Positions 1 through 9,075 of a stretch of 35,641 nucleotides of DNA are shown here, in pieces. Positions within the stretch are counted from its first letter, which is position 1; each line of letters starts with the position of its first letter. Location of the stretch: contig DATLEZ010000069.1 of assembly GCA_035525055.1 (NCBI GenBank), positions 1 to 35,641 of the forward strand, in the 5' to 3' direction. The translations under genes were made by a program, and so were the position numbers. The notes under the pieces were generated by a model. The model was not told the DNA's origin and made no database searches. It worked only from the letters and a program-made list of their open reading frames with translations. This stretch comes from DATEEG01 sp035525055. Its GTDB lineage: Bacteria; Actinomycetota; Acidimicrobiia; Spongiisociales; ZC4RG35.

Positions 1-140
1 AGCAGGATCAGTCCGAAGTGGGCGAGGTTGATCACCTTGAGAAAGCCCCAGGTCAGCGAGAGACCCAGGGCCATCAGAGCAAAGAGACTCCCGCCCAAGG
101 CACCAGCCAGCCCCGCCTGCAGGACGCTGCGGAAGTTCAT
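1..140 (-). CDS. livH: Branched-chain amino acid ABC transporter permease, LivH family (N-terminal part, cut by window edge)
   Basis: The reverse strand reads 46 codons from an ATG at 140 to the window edge. It begins MNFRSVLQAG, continues into a hydrophobic segment (LFALMALGLSLTWGF) and then has KVINLAHF, the hallmark INLAH motif at the end of the first LivH transmembrane region. LivH is one of two inner-membrane permeases of the high-affinity branched-chain amino acid (or urea/amide) importer. The gene lies 73 bases downstream of the binding-protein gene on the same strand, the usual liv order. The rest of the permease and probably livM, livG and livF lie outside the window. Substrate cannot be read from this fragment. 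Confidence 0.85.
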   Translation of the reverse strand, partial: MNFRSVLQAGLAGALGGSLFALMALGLSLTWGFLKVINLAHFGLIL

Positions 141-213
141 ATCGCTCTGATCCCCGTTGAGTCAAGGCGGTGCGTGGATCGGGGTTGACCAGCTCCACGC
201 ACCGCTCTTCAGG

Positions 214-1551
214 TCACTCAGACGGTCCTCTGAGATCGGAGGCAGCCCGTTCGGCGGGCCAGACCATGACCCAGTCGCCGTCCTGGATCTGTTTGAGGCC
301 GAGATTGGTGTCCCAGAAGTTGTTGACCGCCTGGTCAAAGTCGACTGGACCTGTGAATGTCAGGTCTGCACCGTTCTCATGGAGGTAGTCGCAGATCGCC
401 TGGTGATCGAGCGATCCCGCTCCCTCGACCCCCTGGGTGAGGACCTCCCAGGCATTCCACGAAGCCGCGGCCTGTGTCTCAAATGTGGTGTAGGCGACAC
501 CGGCAGCTTCTGCCCGCGTTGCGAACTCCTCGACGATCTCGGCAACTTCCGGATCCATCGCACCGAGAATCGCCTCGTTGGGCTCGAAAATCGAAACCGA
601 GAGCACTTCGATGTCGTTGCTGGATCCGAGGGCAAGCAAAGGCCCGGGGGCCGGGAAGAGGGCGAAGATCATGGGTGGGCGGTAGCCGTCGAGCGCCAGC
701 ATCGCCTCGATCAATCCGTTGGCGTCTACGCCCAGGCCATTCACCATCACCAGGTCAGGATCGGCGTCGCGCACCTGGATGGCGATGGCATCCCATTCGG
801 TGTTCCCGGGCGGGTACGGGACGTTGGCAACAATTTCATATCCCCGCTCGGGGAAGATTGTCTCGGCGGCAGGTTCGTCGACGTCGGGACGCCCGGACGT
901 GACGAATGCGGCCGAGCCCGACTGGTTGGTGACAAGCGCGACCGTCTCGACCGACCCGCCCAGGCTGTCCATGGCGTCGGCGAGCTGGTTGGGGATGAAG
1001 GCATTGGGCTCAAAGCCGATCGACCAGCCAGGGAACTGACAGGAATAGGCCAGAGTCGGCGCCAGCACTGCGGTGTGCTGGGGGAGCACGAAACCGTGAC
1101 GCTCGGCGATCGGCATCGCCGCCATGATGTTGGGGGTGGCGTAGGGACCCATGATCAGGTCGACCCCGTCCTGGCCGATGAGCTGCTCGTAGAGAGTGGC
1201 CACGTTGTCGGTCACCGATTCGTCGTCTCGCAAATCCCACTCGACCGGGCGGCCGAGAAGGCCACCGCCGTCGTTGAGGCGATCGACGAACAGTTCCCCG
1301 GCGATCTGGTGAATGACGCCGGTCGGCCCGAATGCGCCGGTCAGCGACAAAGTGCTCCCAACCACAATCGGTTCGCCACTCGGGCCCGGCGCCGCCGTCG
1401 TCTCGGGCGCCGCCGTCGTCTCGGGGGTCGTCGCCGTTGTTCCGGACGCGGGTTCAGTGGTAGTCGTTGTTTCAGCGCCACTGCCTCCACAAGCTCCAGC
1501 GATCACGCTGAAAGCCATGAAGATGAATAGGAACCTCGCTCGCCTCCTCAC
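214..1551 (-). CDS. ABC transporter substrate-binding lipoprotein, LivK / periplasmic-binding-protein type I family
   Basis: A lipoprotein of about 445 residues that binds the solute for the adjacent LivH-type permease. The N-terminus is Arg-rich, then hydrophobic, and ends in a lipobox (VIAGAC) with the lipidated Cys before GGSG. A Thr/Glu/Pro-rich linker (TTTTTEPASGTT...) tethers the binding domain to the membrane. The mature part starts EPIVVGSTLSLTGAFGPTG, the typical type I fold opening with S-L-T-G for ligand contact, and continues with domain motifs such as RDDESVTDN and MGPYATPN. I chose the GTG at 1551 because GGAGGAG lies six bases upstream. A GTG at 1581 would add ten residues and has no comparable ribosome site. 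The ligand is not predictable; amino acids or short amides are likeliest. Confidence 0.9.
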   Translation of the reverse strand: MRRRARFLFIFMAFSVIAGACGGSGAETTTTTEPASGTTATTPETTAAPETTAAPGPSGEPIVVGSTLSLTGAFGPTGVIHQIAGELFVDRLNDGGGLLGRPVEWDLRDDESVTDNVATLYEQLIGQDGVDLIMGPYATPNIMAAMPIAERHGFVLPQHTAVLAPTLAYSCQFPGWSIGFEPNAFIPNQLADAMDSLGGSVETVALVTNQSGSAAFVTSGRPDVDEPAAETIFPERGYEIVANVPYPPGNTEWDAIAIQVRDADPDLVMVNGLGVDANGLIEAMLALDGYRPPMIFALFPAPGPLLALGSSNDIEVLSVSIFEPNEAILGAMDPEVAEIVEEFATRAEAAGVAYTTFETQAAASWNAWEVLTQGVEGAGSLDHQAICDYLHENGADLTFTGPVDFDQAVNNFWDTNLGLKQIQDGDWVMVWPAERAASDLRGPSE

Positions 1552-1712
1552 GTTTCTCCTCCGTTCGTTTGTCGAATTCACCGCTCGATCGCCGCAGCCA
1601 TTTCGGTGCGGGCAGGGGTGTCGAGAGTTACAGCGCCTCCAACCCTACCGAGCAGCCTTACTGCACGTGGAGTTAGCCGTCCGGAACTCAAGAAGTGAAG
1701 TGCTCAGAGGAG

Positions 1713-2105
1713 TCACTCTCCCCAGTCAACAGGAGGTTCCATCGACCCTGGTGCAAAGTGCCAATACTCCCGGAGAGCGCGGCACTGCCAGTTGTCATCA
1801 AAGTCCAGAAGCAGGCAGCCCGGGAGAGTTACTTCGGCGTCGTCCACCTTCATGTTCGTCCAGAACTCCACGGTCACTCGGGAACCGTCGACGAACGGGC
1901 GTCCCATCCGCACCCGAACGTCGCTTTGCGGGTTCGTCACCGATTCCCAATATGCCTTGACGCCGGCCGAGCCGAGGTGGGCATCCTCGAATATGTTGGA
2001 CCGGTAGGTGCCGTCGCGGGTGAACAGCGCGGCCGCGGCCTGCGCGTCCCTGTTCTCCCAGGCAAGCCTGTATCCCTCAACCCAGGATTCCAGCGTCTGA
2101 GGCAC
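1713..2105 (-). CDS. SnoaL-like / nuclear transport factor 2 fold protein
   Basis: A 130-residue protein with the SnoaL/NTF2-like pattern. The N-terminal helix ESWVEGYRLAWENRDAQAAAALF is followed by TRDGTYRSNIFEDAHLGSAGVKAYW, the usual start of this cone-shaped fold. The later strands include VTVEFWTNMKV, PGCLLLDFDD and a closing CRALREYWHF. The family covers polyketide cyclases, steroid isomerases, dehydratases and ligand-binding subunits, so the fold does not give a reaction. The start is an ATG at 2105. The gene stands alone between the livK-like gene and the divergently read histidine kinase. No catalytic residue can be assigned with confidence. Confidence 0.8.
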   Translation of the reverse strand: MPQTLESWVEGYRLAWENRDAQAAAALFTRDGTYRSNIFEDAHLGSAGVKAYWESVTNPQSDVRVRMGRPFVDGSRVTVEFWTNMKVDDAEVTLPGCLLLDFDDNWQCRALREYWHFAPGSMEPPVDWGE

Positions 2106-2293
2106 TGTGCTCCTTTCGATTCTCTCACCTTATTCGCCCGACCTGGCACCCGAACACCTCGACGCTCGGCCACATCCCACATGCGACCCTGGCCTACTGT
2201 TCGGCGACCCGAGGCAGTCTCAAGAGGACGATTACGCCTGGTAAATCCTGGATGCCTCGCTCAACCTCCTGCCCCCAACGCCGATAATACCTT

Positions 2294-4435
2294 GTGGCTT
2301 CTCTCCGCACTGCCACGGGTCTAGCAACGGGCGACATCAGTCTTCTGCTCGATGCCGTTCCCGACCCGATGATCGTGACGGATGTCGGGGGGGCAATTCT
2401 GCAGCTGAGTAAGAGCGCGGCACATCTTCTTGGGTACACCCTCTCCGATCTCGAAGGGAGTTCACTGGCTGAGTTGATCTGCGAAGAGCTACGCCAGAAG
2501 TACGCAGACCACCGGAATGCGTTTCTGACCGGCAGCGAGGAGACAGCCCCTGAGCTCGAAACCCGGTTTGTCACTGCCGACGGATCGATCATTCCCATCG
2601 ATGCCTCTGTGGGAAAGCTGCAGCTGGACGATACGACCTATGTCTTGCTCGTGATGCGTGAGGTCTCGGACCGGCTCGCCACGCAGACGCGGCTGGAGCA
2701 GATGGTGGCCATCGACGAGCTGACAACGAGTATCTCGTCCCAGCTCAATACACCGGATTCCGATGCCATCGACAACGCAATTCAGGCCGCGATCCATGAA
2801 CTCGCAGTCTTCTGTGACGCCAGTGCCGCCTATCTGTTCACGGCGACTGAACCTGATCGCTTTGAGTTGCACAGCCAGTCCGTCGGAGAGGACGACCACA
2901 GAGGACTGGTCGCTCTAGGTATAGATGCGCTTCCCTGGATACGGTCCCGCCTCGACATCGGATCAATCTCGGAGGTACGGACGATCAAGCCTTTGGCATC
3001 CGAGTCCATGGCCGACTGCCTCCAGCTTCGTAGCCAGGGGGTGACCTCGTTGGTGCTGATACCTCTCCGGGTCTCGGCGCGCACCATCGGGTTCGCCGGC
3101 ATCGAGTGCTCCGACCCGGGGCGCCCAACCTGGCCCGGTGAGGATCTGGCAGGTCTCGTCGTGCTCCAGGATGTGTTCGAGAATGCCCTGGAGCGGAAAC
3201 GAATCGGATCGGAGCTGCTCAGGGCCAACCGAGTCCTGCATGCGACCTCGGAGTGTCACGACGCCTTGATCAGAGCCCAGGACGAGAAGGAGCTGCTGCG
3301 GGACGTGTGCCGGATCGTTGTCGAAGCTGGTGGCTACGCCTTGGCCTGGGTGGGCTATGCCCTCGACGACGCCGCTAAACGCATCGAAGCTCAAGCCGAA
3401 TGGGGTGACATACCGGGATACGCCGACAAGTTGAAACTCACCTGGAACGACGCAGGCATCGGCCTTGGCCCCGCGGCAACTTCGATACGGAGCCGTCGGT
3501 CATACACGGTCCATGACACCTCCGTCGACAATGACCTGAACTGGCATCGCGAGCCCTACGAGCATGGATTCTTGTCCCTGGTCGCCGTTCCCTTGTTCTT
3601 CGGCGATGAGGTGCAGGGTGTCCTCGCCGTCTACGACCGGCAGCGTGGAGCCTTCGACGCCCGTGGGGTGCAAGTGCTGGAGCGTTTCGCCGACGATCTC
3701 GCCTATGGAATCGCGGCGCTGAGGACCCGGGAACGGCAACGGATCGCCGAATCCCAGCTCCGGGAGCTCCTCGAGTCCAAGGACGACTTGATCGCCACCA
3801 TCGCCCATGAGCTGCGCACCCCGTTGGCCGGAGTGGTCGGCTTCGCTCAGATATTGAGAGACGACTCCGGGTCGATCGATCCGGAGTCGAGGGCGGAGAT
3901 GATCCGTCTCGTTGCAGAGCAGGGAATGGACCTGACCAACATCGTCGACGACCTCCTCGTCGCCGCCAAGTCCGAGGCCGGGACCCTCGTCGTGGCCCAG
4001 GTCAGAGTCGATTTGAGGGCCAATGCCGCCCAGGTGCTCGAAGCCTGGGGCACCGATCTGGTCGGGAGGGTCGAGTTCACAGGTGAGCCATCAATCACGA
4101 CCGGTGACCCGGCACGGGTGCGCCAGATCCTCCGCAACTTGATTTCCAACGCGAGGCGGTACGGGGGCGAGCGGATCAGGGTGAAGGTGGGTGGCGACCG
4201 TGAGAACGTTTACGTGAGGGTCGAGGACAGTGGCCCGGGTGTCGCCGTCGAGGAGCGAGATCGGATATTCGAACCCTACCACAGGGCACACGATGCCCCC
4301 GGGCTGACGGCGTCGATGGGTCTGGGCCTCTCCATCTCCCGTCATCTCGCTCGGCGAATGGGGGGAGACTTGCGTTACGACACCGAGGATGGTCAATGCG
4401 TGTTCACTCTCGCCATGCCAGCCACAGCCGACTAG
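2294..4435 (+). CDS. Sensor histidine kinase with PAS and GAF domains
   Basis: A 713-residue soluble sensor kinase with no evident membrane segment. An N-terminal PAS domain (about residues 15-125: LLDAVPDPMIVTDVGGAI, then GYTLSDLEG) is followed by two GAF-like domains (about 145-300 and 320-480; the second contains GYALAWVGYA and GFLSLVAVPLF). The dimerisation/phosphoacceptor helix has AHELRTPLAG with His at about residue 505. The ATP-binding domain shows the N box (NLISNARRYGG, about 619), G1 (EDSGPGV, about 645) and G2 (GLGLSISRHLARRMGG, about 676). It should autophosphorylate on His and pass phosphate to an unlinked response regulator; none is adjacent. The start is a GTG at 2294 with a weak ribosome site, so the true start is uncertain by some codons. 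Confidence 0.93.
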   Translation: MASLRTATGLATGDISLLLDAVPDPMIVTDVGGAILQLSKSAAHLLGYTLSDLEGSSLAELICEELRQKYADHRNAFLTGSEETAPELETRFVTADGSIIPIDASVGKLQLDDTTYVLLVMREVSDRLATQTRLEQMVAIDELTTSISSQLNTPDSDAIDNAIQAAIHELAVFCDASAAYLFTATEPDRFELHSQSVGEDDHRGLVALGIDALPWIRSRLDIGSISEVRTIKPLASESMADCLQLRSQGVTSLVLIPLRVSARTIGFAGIECSDPGRPTWPGEDLAGLVVLQDVFENALERKRIGSELLRANRVLHATSECHDALIRAQDEKELLRDVCRIVVEAGGYALAWVGYALDDAAKRIEAQAEWGDIPGYADKLKLTWNDAGIGLGPAATSIRSRRSYTVHDTSVDNDLNWHREPYEHGFLSLVAVPLFFGDEVQGVLAVYDRQRGAFDARGVQVLERFADDLAYGIAALRTRERQRIAESQLRELLESKDDLIATIAHELRTPLAGVVGFAQILRDDSGSIDPESRAEMIRLVAEQGMDLTNIVDDLLVAAKSEAGTLVVAQVRVDLRANAAQVLEAWGTDLVGRVEFTGEPSITTGDPARVRQILRNLISNARRYGGERIRVKVGGDRENVYVRVEDSGPGVAVEERDRIFEPYHRAHDAPGLTASMGLGLSISRHLARRMGGDLRYDTEDGQCVFTLAMPATAD

Positions 4436-4479
4436 CCCGGTCGGAAGCGCTGGCCACGTCATAAGCACCCCGCCGCCAG

Positions 4480-4620
4480 CCGTGCGACCTGGAGACCTGA
4501 TCGAGGCCGGCGAGGTGAAGCCGGTGATCGACCGGCGTTTCGACTTCCACGCGCTGCTGGCGGCGCTCACCTACCCCGGCGATGGCACGCACGCGGGAAG
4601 GGGACGAGCTCTAAGCCAAC
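4480..4620 (+). pseudogene. C-terminal remnant of a medium-chain zinc/quinone-type alcohol dehydrogenase
   Basis: In the forward frame the bases give DLIEAGEVKPVIDRRFD, which matches the usual tail of MDR alcohol dehydrogenases and quinone reductases (L-x-E-x-G-x-[IV]-x-P-V-I-D-R). The family normally continues to a GHARGKVV-like end. Here the matching HARGKGTSS is found in another frame, so a frameshift lies near 4585. No nucleotide-binding domain or start precedes it. It is a decayed tail left between the kinase and the uvrA-like gene. The identification rests on a short motif only. Confidence 0.4.
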
Positions 4621-4633
4621 CCCACGTATTCGG

Positions 4634-6997
4634 CTAGATGCTCGCCGGTGAGAGTGGAGGGTGCGGCAACCAATTCGGCGGGTGTCCCTCAAAGACGATC
4701 TGGCCGCCGTCGTGGCCGGCGCCGGGGCCGAGGTCAATGAGCCAATCGGCGTGCGCCATGACTGCCTGGTGGTGCTCGATGACTATGACCGACTTGCCGG
4801 ACTCGACGAGCCGATCGAGCAGGCCGAGAAGCTGCTCGACGTCGGCGAGATGGAGGCCGGCGGTCGGCTCGTCAAGGATGTAGACCCCACCCTTCTCGCC
4901 CATGTGCGTGGCGAGCTTGAGCCGCTGCCGTTCGCCACCGGAGAGCGTCGTGAGTGGCTGGCCGAGACTGATGTAGCCGAGTCCGACATCGGCGAGTCGG
5001 TCGAGGATGGCGTGCGCCGTCGGAGTACGCGCTTGCCCGTCACCGAAGAACTCCCCGGCTTCGGTCACCGACATGGCAAGGACTTCGCTGATGTCACGGC
5101 CACCGAGGTGGTATTCGAGCACCGACGCCTGGAACCGCTTCCCCTCGCATTCCTCGCCGGTGGTAGCGACCCCGGCCATCATCGCCAGGTCGGTGTAGAT
5201 CACGCCGGCACCGTTGCAATTGGGGCAAGCGCCCTCGGAGTTGGCGCTGAACAACGCCGGTTTCACGTTGTTGGCCTTGACGAAGGCCTTGCGGATCGGG
5301 TCGAGGAGTCCGGTGTAAGTCGCCGGGTTGCTCCGCCTCGAGCCGCGGATCGCGGCCTGGTCGATCGAGACCACTCCGTCCCGGCCCGACACTGAGCCGT
5401 GGATCAGCGAGCTCTTCCCGGATCCAGCCACGCCGGTGACGACGACAAGAACCCCGAGCGGGACGTCGACATCGACGTTGCGCAGATTGTTCGCCTTCGC
5501 CTTGCGGATCTCGAGCGTGCCGGTGGGGGTCCGCACGGTCTCCTTGAGGGCGGCTCGATCCTCCAGGTGCCGGCCGGTGAGGGTGCCGCTGGCACGCAGT
5601 CCTTCGACCGTGCCCTCGAAGCAGACATTGCCGCCCGCCGAACCGGCTCCTGGACCGAGGTCGACGATGTTGTCGGCGATGGCAATCGTCTCCGGCTTGT
5701 GCTCTACGACCAGCACGGTGTTGCCCTTGTCTCGCAGCCGCAGCAGCAGGTCGTTCATCCGCTGGATGTCGTGGGGGTGGAGGCCGATGGTCGGCTCGTC
5801 GAAGACGTACGTGACATCGGTGAGTGACGATCCGAGGTGGCGAATCATCTTGACCCGCTGCGCCTCACCGCCCGACAAAGTGCCTGACGGTCTCTCGAGC
5901 GAGAGGTAGCCGAGGCCTATCTCGACGAAGGAGTCGAGGGTCTGGTGCAGCTTGGCCAGCAGCGGCGCCAACGACGGCTCTTTCAGACCACCGACCCATT
6001 CAGCCAGGTCGCTGATCTGCATCGCGCATTCGTCGGCGATGGTCTTCCGCTTGATCTTGGAAGACCGCGCCCCCTCGTTGAGGCGGGTGCCGCCGCCCTC
6101 GGGACAGGCGGTAAATGTGACCGCCCGGTCCACAAACGCCCCGATATGCGACTGCATGGCGTCCCTGTCCTTGGAGAGGAAGGACTTCTGGATCTTTGGG
6201 ATCAAGCCCTCGTAGGTCAGGTTGATGCCGTTGACCTTGACCTTGGTCGGCTCCTTGTAGAGGAAGTCGTGGAGCTCTTTCTTGGTGTAGCCGCGGATGG
6301 GCTTGTTGGGGTCGAGGAAGCCCGACTCGATGAAGATCTGCACCGTCCACCAGCTGTCCGTCTTATAGCCCGGGACGGTGATCGCTCCCTCGGCGATCGA
6401 CTTGGAGTCGTCGTACAGCTGGGTCAGGTCGAAGTCGGTCACGTTGCCCATGCCCTCACAGCGCGGGCACATGCCGCCGGTGATCGAGAAGCTCGCTTTC
6501 GTAGCTTTGCTGGAGCCACGCTCCACGGTGATCGCCCCGGCTCCGTGGGCCGAGGCGACATTGAAGGAGTACGCCTGTGGTGAGCCGATGTGCGGTTTCC
6601 CGAGCCGGCTGAAGACGATCCGCAGCATGGCGTTGGCGTCGGTGGCCGTGCCCACCGTGGAGCGCGAGTTAGCCCCCATTCGCTCCTGGTCGACGATGAT
6701 CGCAGTCGTCACCCCATCGAGTACGTCGACATCAGGCCGCGCCAGCGATGGCATGAAGCCCTGCACGAAAGCGCTGTATGTCTCGTTGATGAGCCGCTGC
6801 GACTCAGCGGCAATCGTGCCGAACACCAGCGAACTCTTGCCCGAGCCGGAGATACCCGTGAACACCGTCAACCGGCGCTTGGGGATCTCGACGCTGATGT
6901 CCTTGAGGTTGTTCTCGCGCGCGCCCTGAACGCGAATCAGATCGTGCGTGTCGGCAACGTGCAGCGCAGACGACTGCGCCTCGTTCTCTTTGGCCAT
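4634..6997 (-). CDS. UvrA-like ABC-type ATPase (short UvrA2 / drug-resistance type)
   Basis: A 787-residue tandem ABC ATPase of the UvrA family, shorter than the roughly 950-residue housekeeping UvrA. Two Walker A loops are present (GISGSGKSS at residues 48-56 and GVAGSGKSS), as are two ABC signatures (LSGGEAQRVKMIRHLG and LSGGERQRLKLATHMG), each followed by Walker B (VFDEPTIGLHPHD, ILDEPTAGLHLAD). Zinc-type pairs occur at CPRCEGMG (about 177) and CPNCNGAG. The shortened family lacks much of the UvrB-binding/insertion region and is linked to self-protection against DNA-binding compounds, or is of unknown role. The segment usually written CPECGGTRL reads CPEGGGTRL here, so one expected Cys is Gly. 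The start is an ATG at 6997. The gene appears monocistronic. Confidence 0.95.
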   Translation of the reverse strand: MAKENEAQSSALHVADTHDLIRVQGARENNLKDISVEIPKRRLTVFTGISGSGKSSLVFGTIAAESQRLINETYSAFVQGFMPSLARPDVDVLDGVTTAIIVDQERMGANSRSTVGTATDANAMLRIVFSRLGKPHIGSPQAYSFNVASAHGAGAITVERGSSKATKASFSITGGMCPRCEGMGNVTDFDLTQLYDDSKSIAEGAITVPGYKTDSWWTVQIFIESGFLDPNKPIRGYTKKELHDFLYKEPTKVKVNGINLTYEGLIPKIQKSFLSKDRDAMQSHIGAFVDRAVTFTACPEGGGTRLNEGARSSKIKRKTIADECAMQISDLAEWVGGLKEPSLAPLLAKLHQTLDSFVEIGLGYLSLERPSGTLSGGEAQRVKMIRHLGSSLTDVTYVFDEPTIGLHPHDIQRMNDLLLRLRDKGNTVLVVEHKPETIAIADNIVDLGPGAGSAGGNVCFEGTVEGLRASGTLTGRHLEDRAALKETVRTPTGTLEIRKAKANNLRNVDVDVPLGVLVVVTGVAGSGKSSLIHGSVSGRDGVVSIDQAAIRGSRRSNPATYTGLLDPIRKAFVKANNVKPALFSANSEGACPNCNGAGVIYTDLAMMAGVATTGEECEGKRFQASVLEYHLGGRDISEVLAMSVTEAGEFFGDGQARTPTAHAILDRLADVGLGYISLGQPLTTLSGGERQRLKLATHMGEKGGVYILDEPTAGLHLADVEQLLGLLDRLVESGKSVIVIEHHQAVMAHADWLIDLGPGAGHDGGQIVFEGHPPNWLPHPPLSPASI

Positions 6998-7218
6998 GGT
7001 CTTCCGTCTCGATCTAAATCGTCGGAGCCGTCTGGCGCGGCCCCCGGCGCGTCATCTCGCGGTCGGGCGTCTCATTCACTTCGTCACCAAACCCGCGTTC
7101 GCCGAACCCGAGTTTGCCAGGCTGAGTTTGCCGGGCCGAGTTGGGCGTGTTTGGCTGTATCAGAAAGCCGGACCGAAAGGCTCAGCCCGTCCCACCTTGG
7201 CCTAATGGCGTTTGGCCC

Positions 7219-7662
7219 TCAGCTCACCGCTTTCTTGACGAGTGCGCCGATGTTCTTCTCATCGGCGGCGGTCAACGTCCCGATGCCGAAAGCAGTCGGC
7301 CACATTCCCCCGCTGTCGAGCTTGGCTTCGTCGGAGAAGCCGAGCGTCCCGTACCGCGTTTTGAACTTTTCCGCGCTCTGGAAGAAGCAGACGACTTTGC
7401 CGTCCCTGGCATACGCGGGCATCCCGTACCAAAGTCTCGGCGTGAGGTCCGGCGCGTTGGCTTTGATGATCTCGTGGAGTCGTTTTGCCAATGCGCGATC
7501 CGATTTCGACATCACGGCGATCTTGGCGAGCACGGCGCTTTCCCCCTCGACCTTGCCCGCCTCCGCCTTCTGCTCCTTGGCGCGCTCTCGCATCGCTGCT
7601 CGCTCCTCGGCCGAGAAGGTGGCCTTGGTGCTTTTGGCGGCCTTCGGTGTGTCCTTCTTCAT
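7219..7662 (-). CDS. DUF1801-family protein
   Basis: A 147-residue protein. The first 45 residues are a charged Lys/Ala/Glu-rich helix (KKDTPKAAKSTKATFSAEERAAMRERAKEQK). The C-terminal domain carries the DUF1801/YdhG-like pattern: LHEIIKANAPDLTPRLWYGMPAYARDGKVVCFFQSAEKFKTRYGTLGF..., with the typical W-Y-G-M-P-x-Y core. The family is widespread and small, has an unsettled biochemical role and is often annotated near stress genes. The start is an ATG at 7662. It lies downstream of a VOC gene on the same strand with 70 bases between. A DNA-associated role is sometimes guessed from the basic N-terminal helix, but nothing here proves it. Confidence 0.8.
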   Translation of the reverse strand: MKKDTPKAAKSTKATFSAEERAAMRERAKEQKAEAGKVEGESAVLAKIAVMSKSDRALAKRLHEIIKANAPDLTPRLWYGMPAYARDGKVVCFFQSAEKFKTRYGTLGFSDEAKLDSGGMWPTAFGIGTLTAADEKNIGALVKKAVS

Positions 7663-7732
7663 TGCAGGTTTTCTCCTCTGCGGATCATGATGAGGGCGAC
7701 CCTCATCCTAGGAATGGAGCCGGGGTCGGCAC

Positions 7733-8095
7733 TCATCGGTCTTGAATCAGCCCGAGGACATTGCCATCGGGGTCGGTGACGGTGGCGACCAGGCGGCTGC
7801 CACCGACGTCGTGCGCTGGCTCCTTCACGGTGGCACCTGCGGCGGTCACTTCGGCGAGCTTCGCCTCGATGTCCGACACGTGCCAGAAGGCCACAGGTGA
7901 AGTCATGCCCTGCGACCCGCCGCCCGGCACCAGCCCGATCTGCTGGCCCTCGACTTCGAAGCCGACGTAATAGGAATCGTCGGTTGTCGGTTGTACGCCG
8001 AGCAGTGCGGCGTAAACCACCTTGGCCTTCGCCACGTCGGACACGGGATGCAGCACGGTCTTGATTCCGTGGGTGGAAGAATCGGTCATGGTCAC
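7733..8095 (-). CDS. VOC (glyoxalase/bleomycin-resistance fold) protein
   Basis: A 120-residue single-module VOC protein. It starts with a conserved beta strand (IKTVLHPVSDVAKAKVVYAALLG), followed by YVGFEVEGQQIGLVPGG, then the second beta-alpha-beta-beta-beta unit (VAFWHVSDIEAKLAEVTAAGATV...) and the closing strand VATVTDPDGNVLGLIQ. In the superfamily these units coordinate a metal with His/Glu or bind a ligand; His17 and the late DPDGN turn are the expected features. The substrate is not predictable. The ATG at 8095 fits the domain start. It sits downstream of a second VOC gene and an AraC regulator, suggesting related small-molecule handling. Confidence 0.88.
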   Translation of the reverse strand: MTMTDSSTHGIKTVLHPVSDVAKAKVVYAALLGVQPTTDDSYYVGFEVEGQQIGLVPGGGSQGMTSPVAFWHVSDIEAKLAEVTAAGATVKEPAHDVGGSRLVATVTDPDGNVLGLIQDR

Positions 8096-8170
8096 TCCTC
8101 AAGTAATGGGTCGCGTCGGACCCGGGTGTAGCGGTCGTGTTTGGAGGAACGGCGGTGAACGCCGAAAGGC

Positions 8171-8581
8171 TCAGCGCAGTTGGTTGATGCGGATGTGGTT
8201 GCCGGCCGGATCGCGAAAGGCGCAGTCGCGAATCCCGTACGGCTGATCGATGGGCTCCTGGACAACCTCGGCGCCGCTGGCCTGGACTCGTTCGAAAGTT
8301 CCGTCGAGGTCCTTCGTGGCCAGGACGATCGTGGCGTAGGTGCCCTTAGCCATCATCTCGGCGATGGTGCGGCGCTCATCGTCGGTGATGCCGGGGTCGA
8401 CGGCGGGCGGATGCAGGACGATGGACGTGCCGGGCTGGTCGGCGGGACCTACCGTGATCCAGCGCATCCCGGCGTATCCGACGTCGTTGCGGACCTCGAA
8501 GCCGAGGATGTCGCGGTAGAAGGCCAGGGAGGCATCCGGGTCGGTTTGCGGGAGGAAGCTTGAGTGAATTGTGATGTCCAT
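8171..8581 (-). CDS. VOC (glyoxalase-like) protein next to an AraC regulator
   Basis: A 136-residue VOC protein beginning MDITIHSSFLPQTDPDASLA and then FYRDILGFEVRNDVGYAGMRW, the classic first module. The second module has TIVLATKDLDGTFERVQASG and ends CAFRDPAGNHIRINQLR, the R-D-P-x-G-N closing turn of extradiol dioxygenase/glyoxalase-fold proteins. The start is the ATG at 8581. It begins five bases after the stop of the AraC-type regulator on the same strand, so the two are almost certainly co-transcribed. An AraC regulator paired with this kind of VOC protein is common in actinobacteria; the ligand is unknown. Confidence 0.88.
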   Translation of the reverse strand: MDITIHSSFLPQTDPDASLAFYRDILGFEVRNDVGYAGMRWITVGPADQPGTSIVLHPPAVDPGITDDERRTIAEMMAKGTYATIVLATKDLDGTFERVQASGAEVVQEPIDQPYGIRDCAFRDPAGNHIRINQLR

Positions 8582-8586
8582 AACCG

Positions 8587-9075
8587 TCACTCTACGCGCG
8601 GCTCTGTGTTGGGCGCTTCTTGATTCCTGACCGGTCTGGTCACCTGTTTCACGATGCACGAAGGCATCCCCGCCGTCGCCATTGCCACGTCCGTGGCCGC
8701 CTGGCGCCGATAGACGCTGGGCGGCACACCGACCAGTTCGGTGAAGCGAGTGCTGAAGGTTCCTAGCGAGGAGCAGCCGACCGCAAAACACACTTCGGTG
8801 ACGCTGAGATCGCCACGGCGCAGCAGCGCCATAGCCCGTTCGATGCGCCGCGTCATGAGGTAGCTGTATGGCGACTCGCCATAAGCGCGCCGGAACTCGC
8901 GGCTGAGGTGCCCGGCCGACATGTGGGCGCCGCGGGCCAGCGCCTCGACGTCCAGAGGCTGCGCGTACTCCCGGTCGATCCGGTCGCGGACTCGTCGCAA
9001 CCACGCAAGGTCGCTCAGGTGCTGAGCTTCAGCGGTGCTACCGGTCACTTGCGCGATCGTGCCACGTCGCTCCAA
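8587..9075 (-). CDS. Short AraC/XylS-family transcriptional regulator
   Basis: A 162-residue regulator consisting almost only of the two helix-turn-helix motifs. Residues 25-75 (DRIDREYAQPLDVEALARGAHMSAGHLSREFRRAYGESPYSYL) form the first, and residues 80-120 (IERAMALLRRGDLSVTEVCFAVGCSSLGTFSTRFTELVGVPPSVYRR) match the family signature. No large effector-binding domain is present. The proposed start is a TTG at 9075; an internal GTG a few codons later is possible. It lies immediately upstream of a VOC gene (five-base gap) and probably controls it. About 100 bases upstream separate it from the divergent membrane gene at 9176. Confidence 0.88.
   Translation of the reverse strand: MERRGTIAQVTGSTAEAQHLSDLAWLRRVRDRIDREYAQPLDVEALARGAHMSAGHLSREFRRAYGESPYSYLMTRRIERAMALLRRGDLSVTEVCFAVGCSSLGTFSTRFTELVGVPPSVYRRQAATDVAMATAGMPSCIVKQVTRPVRNQEAPNTEPRVE

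Noticed and set aside
157..1530. Long forward frame of 457 codons opposite the binding-protein gene
   Set aside because: It is the antisense of a well-supported lipoprotein gene and has no domain or start signal.
5945..6583. Forward frame of 212 codons opposite the UvrA-like gene
   Set aside because: It is antisense to a gene with all ABC motifs; the residue pattern is a codon shadow.
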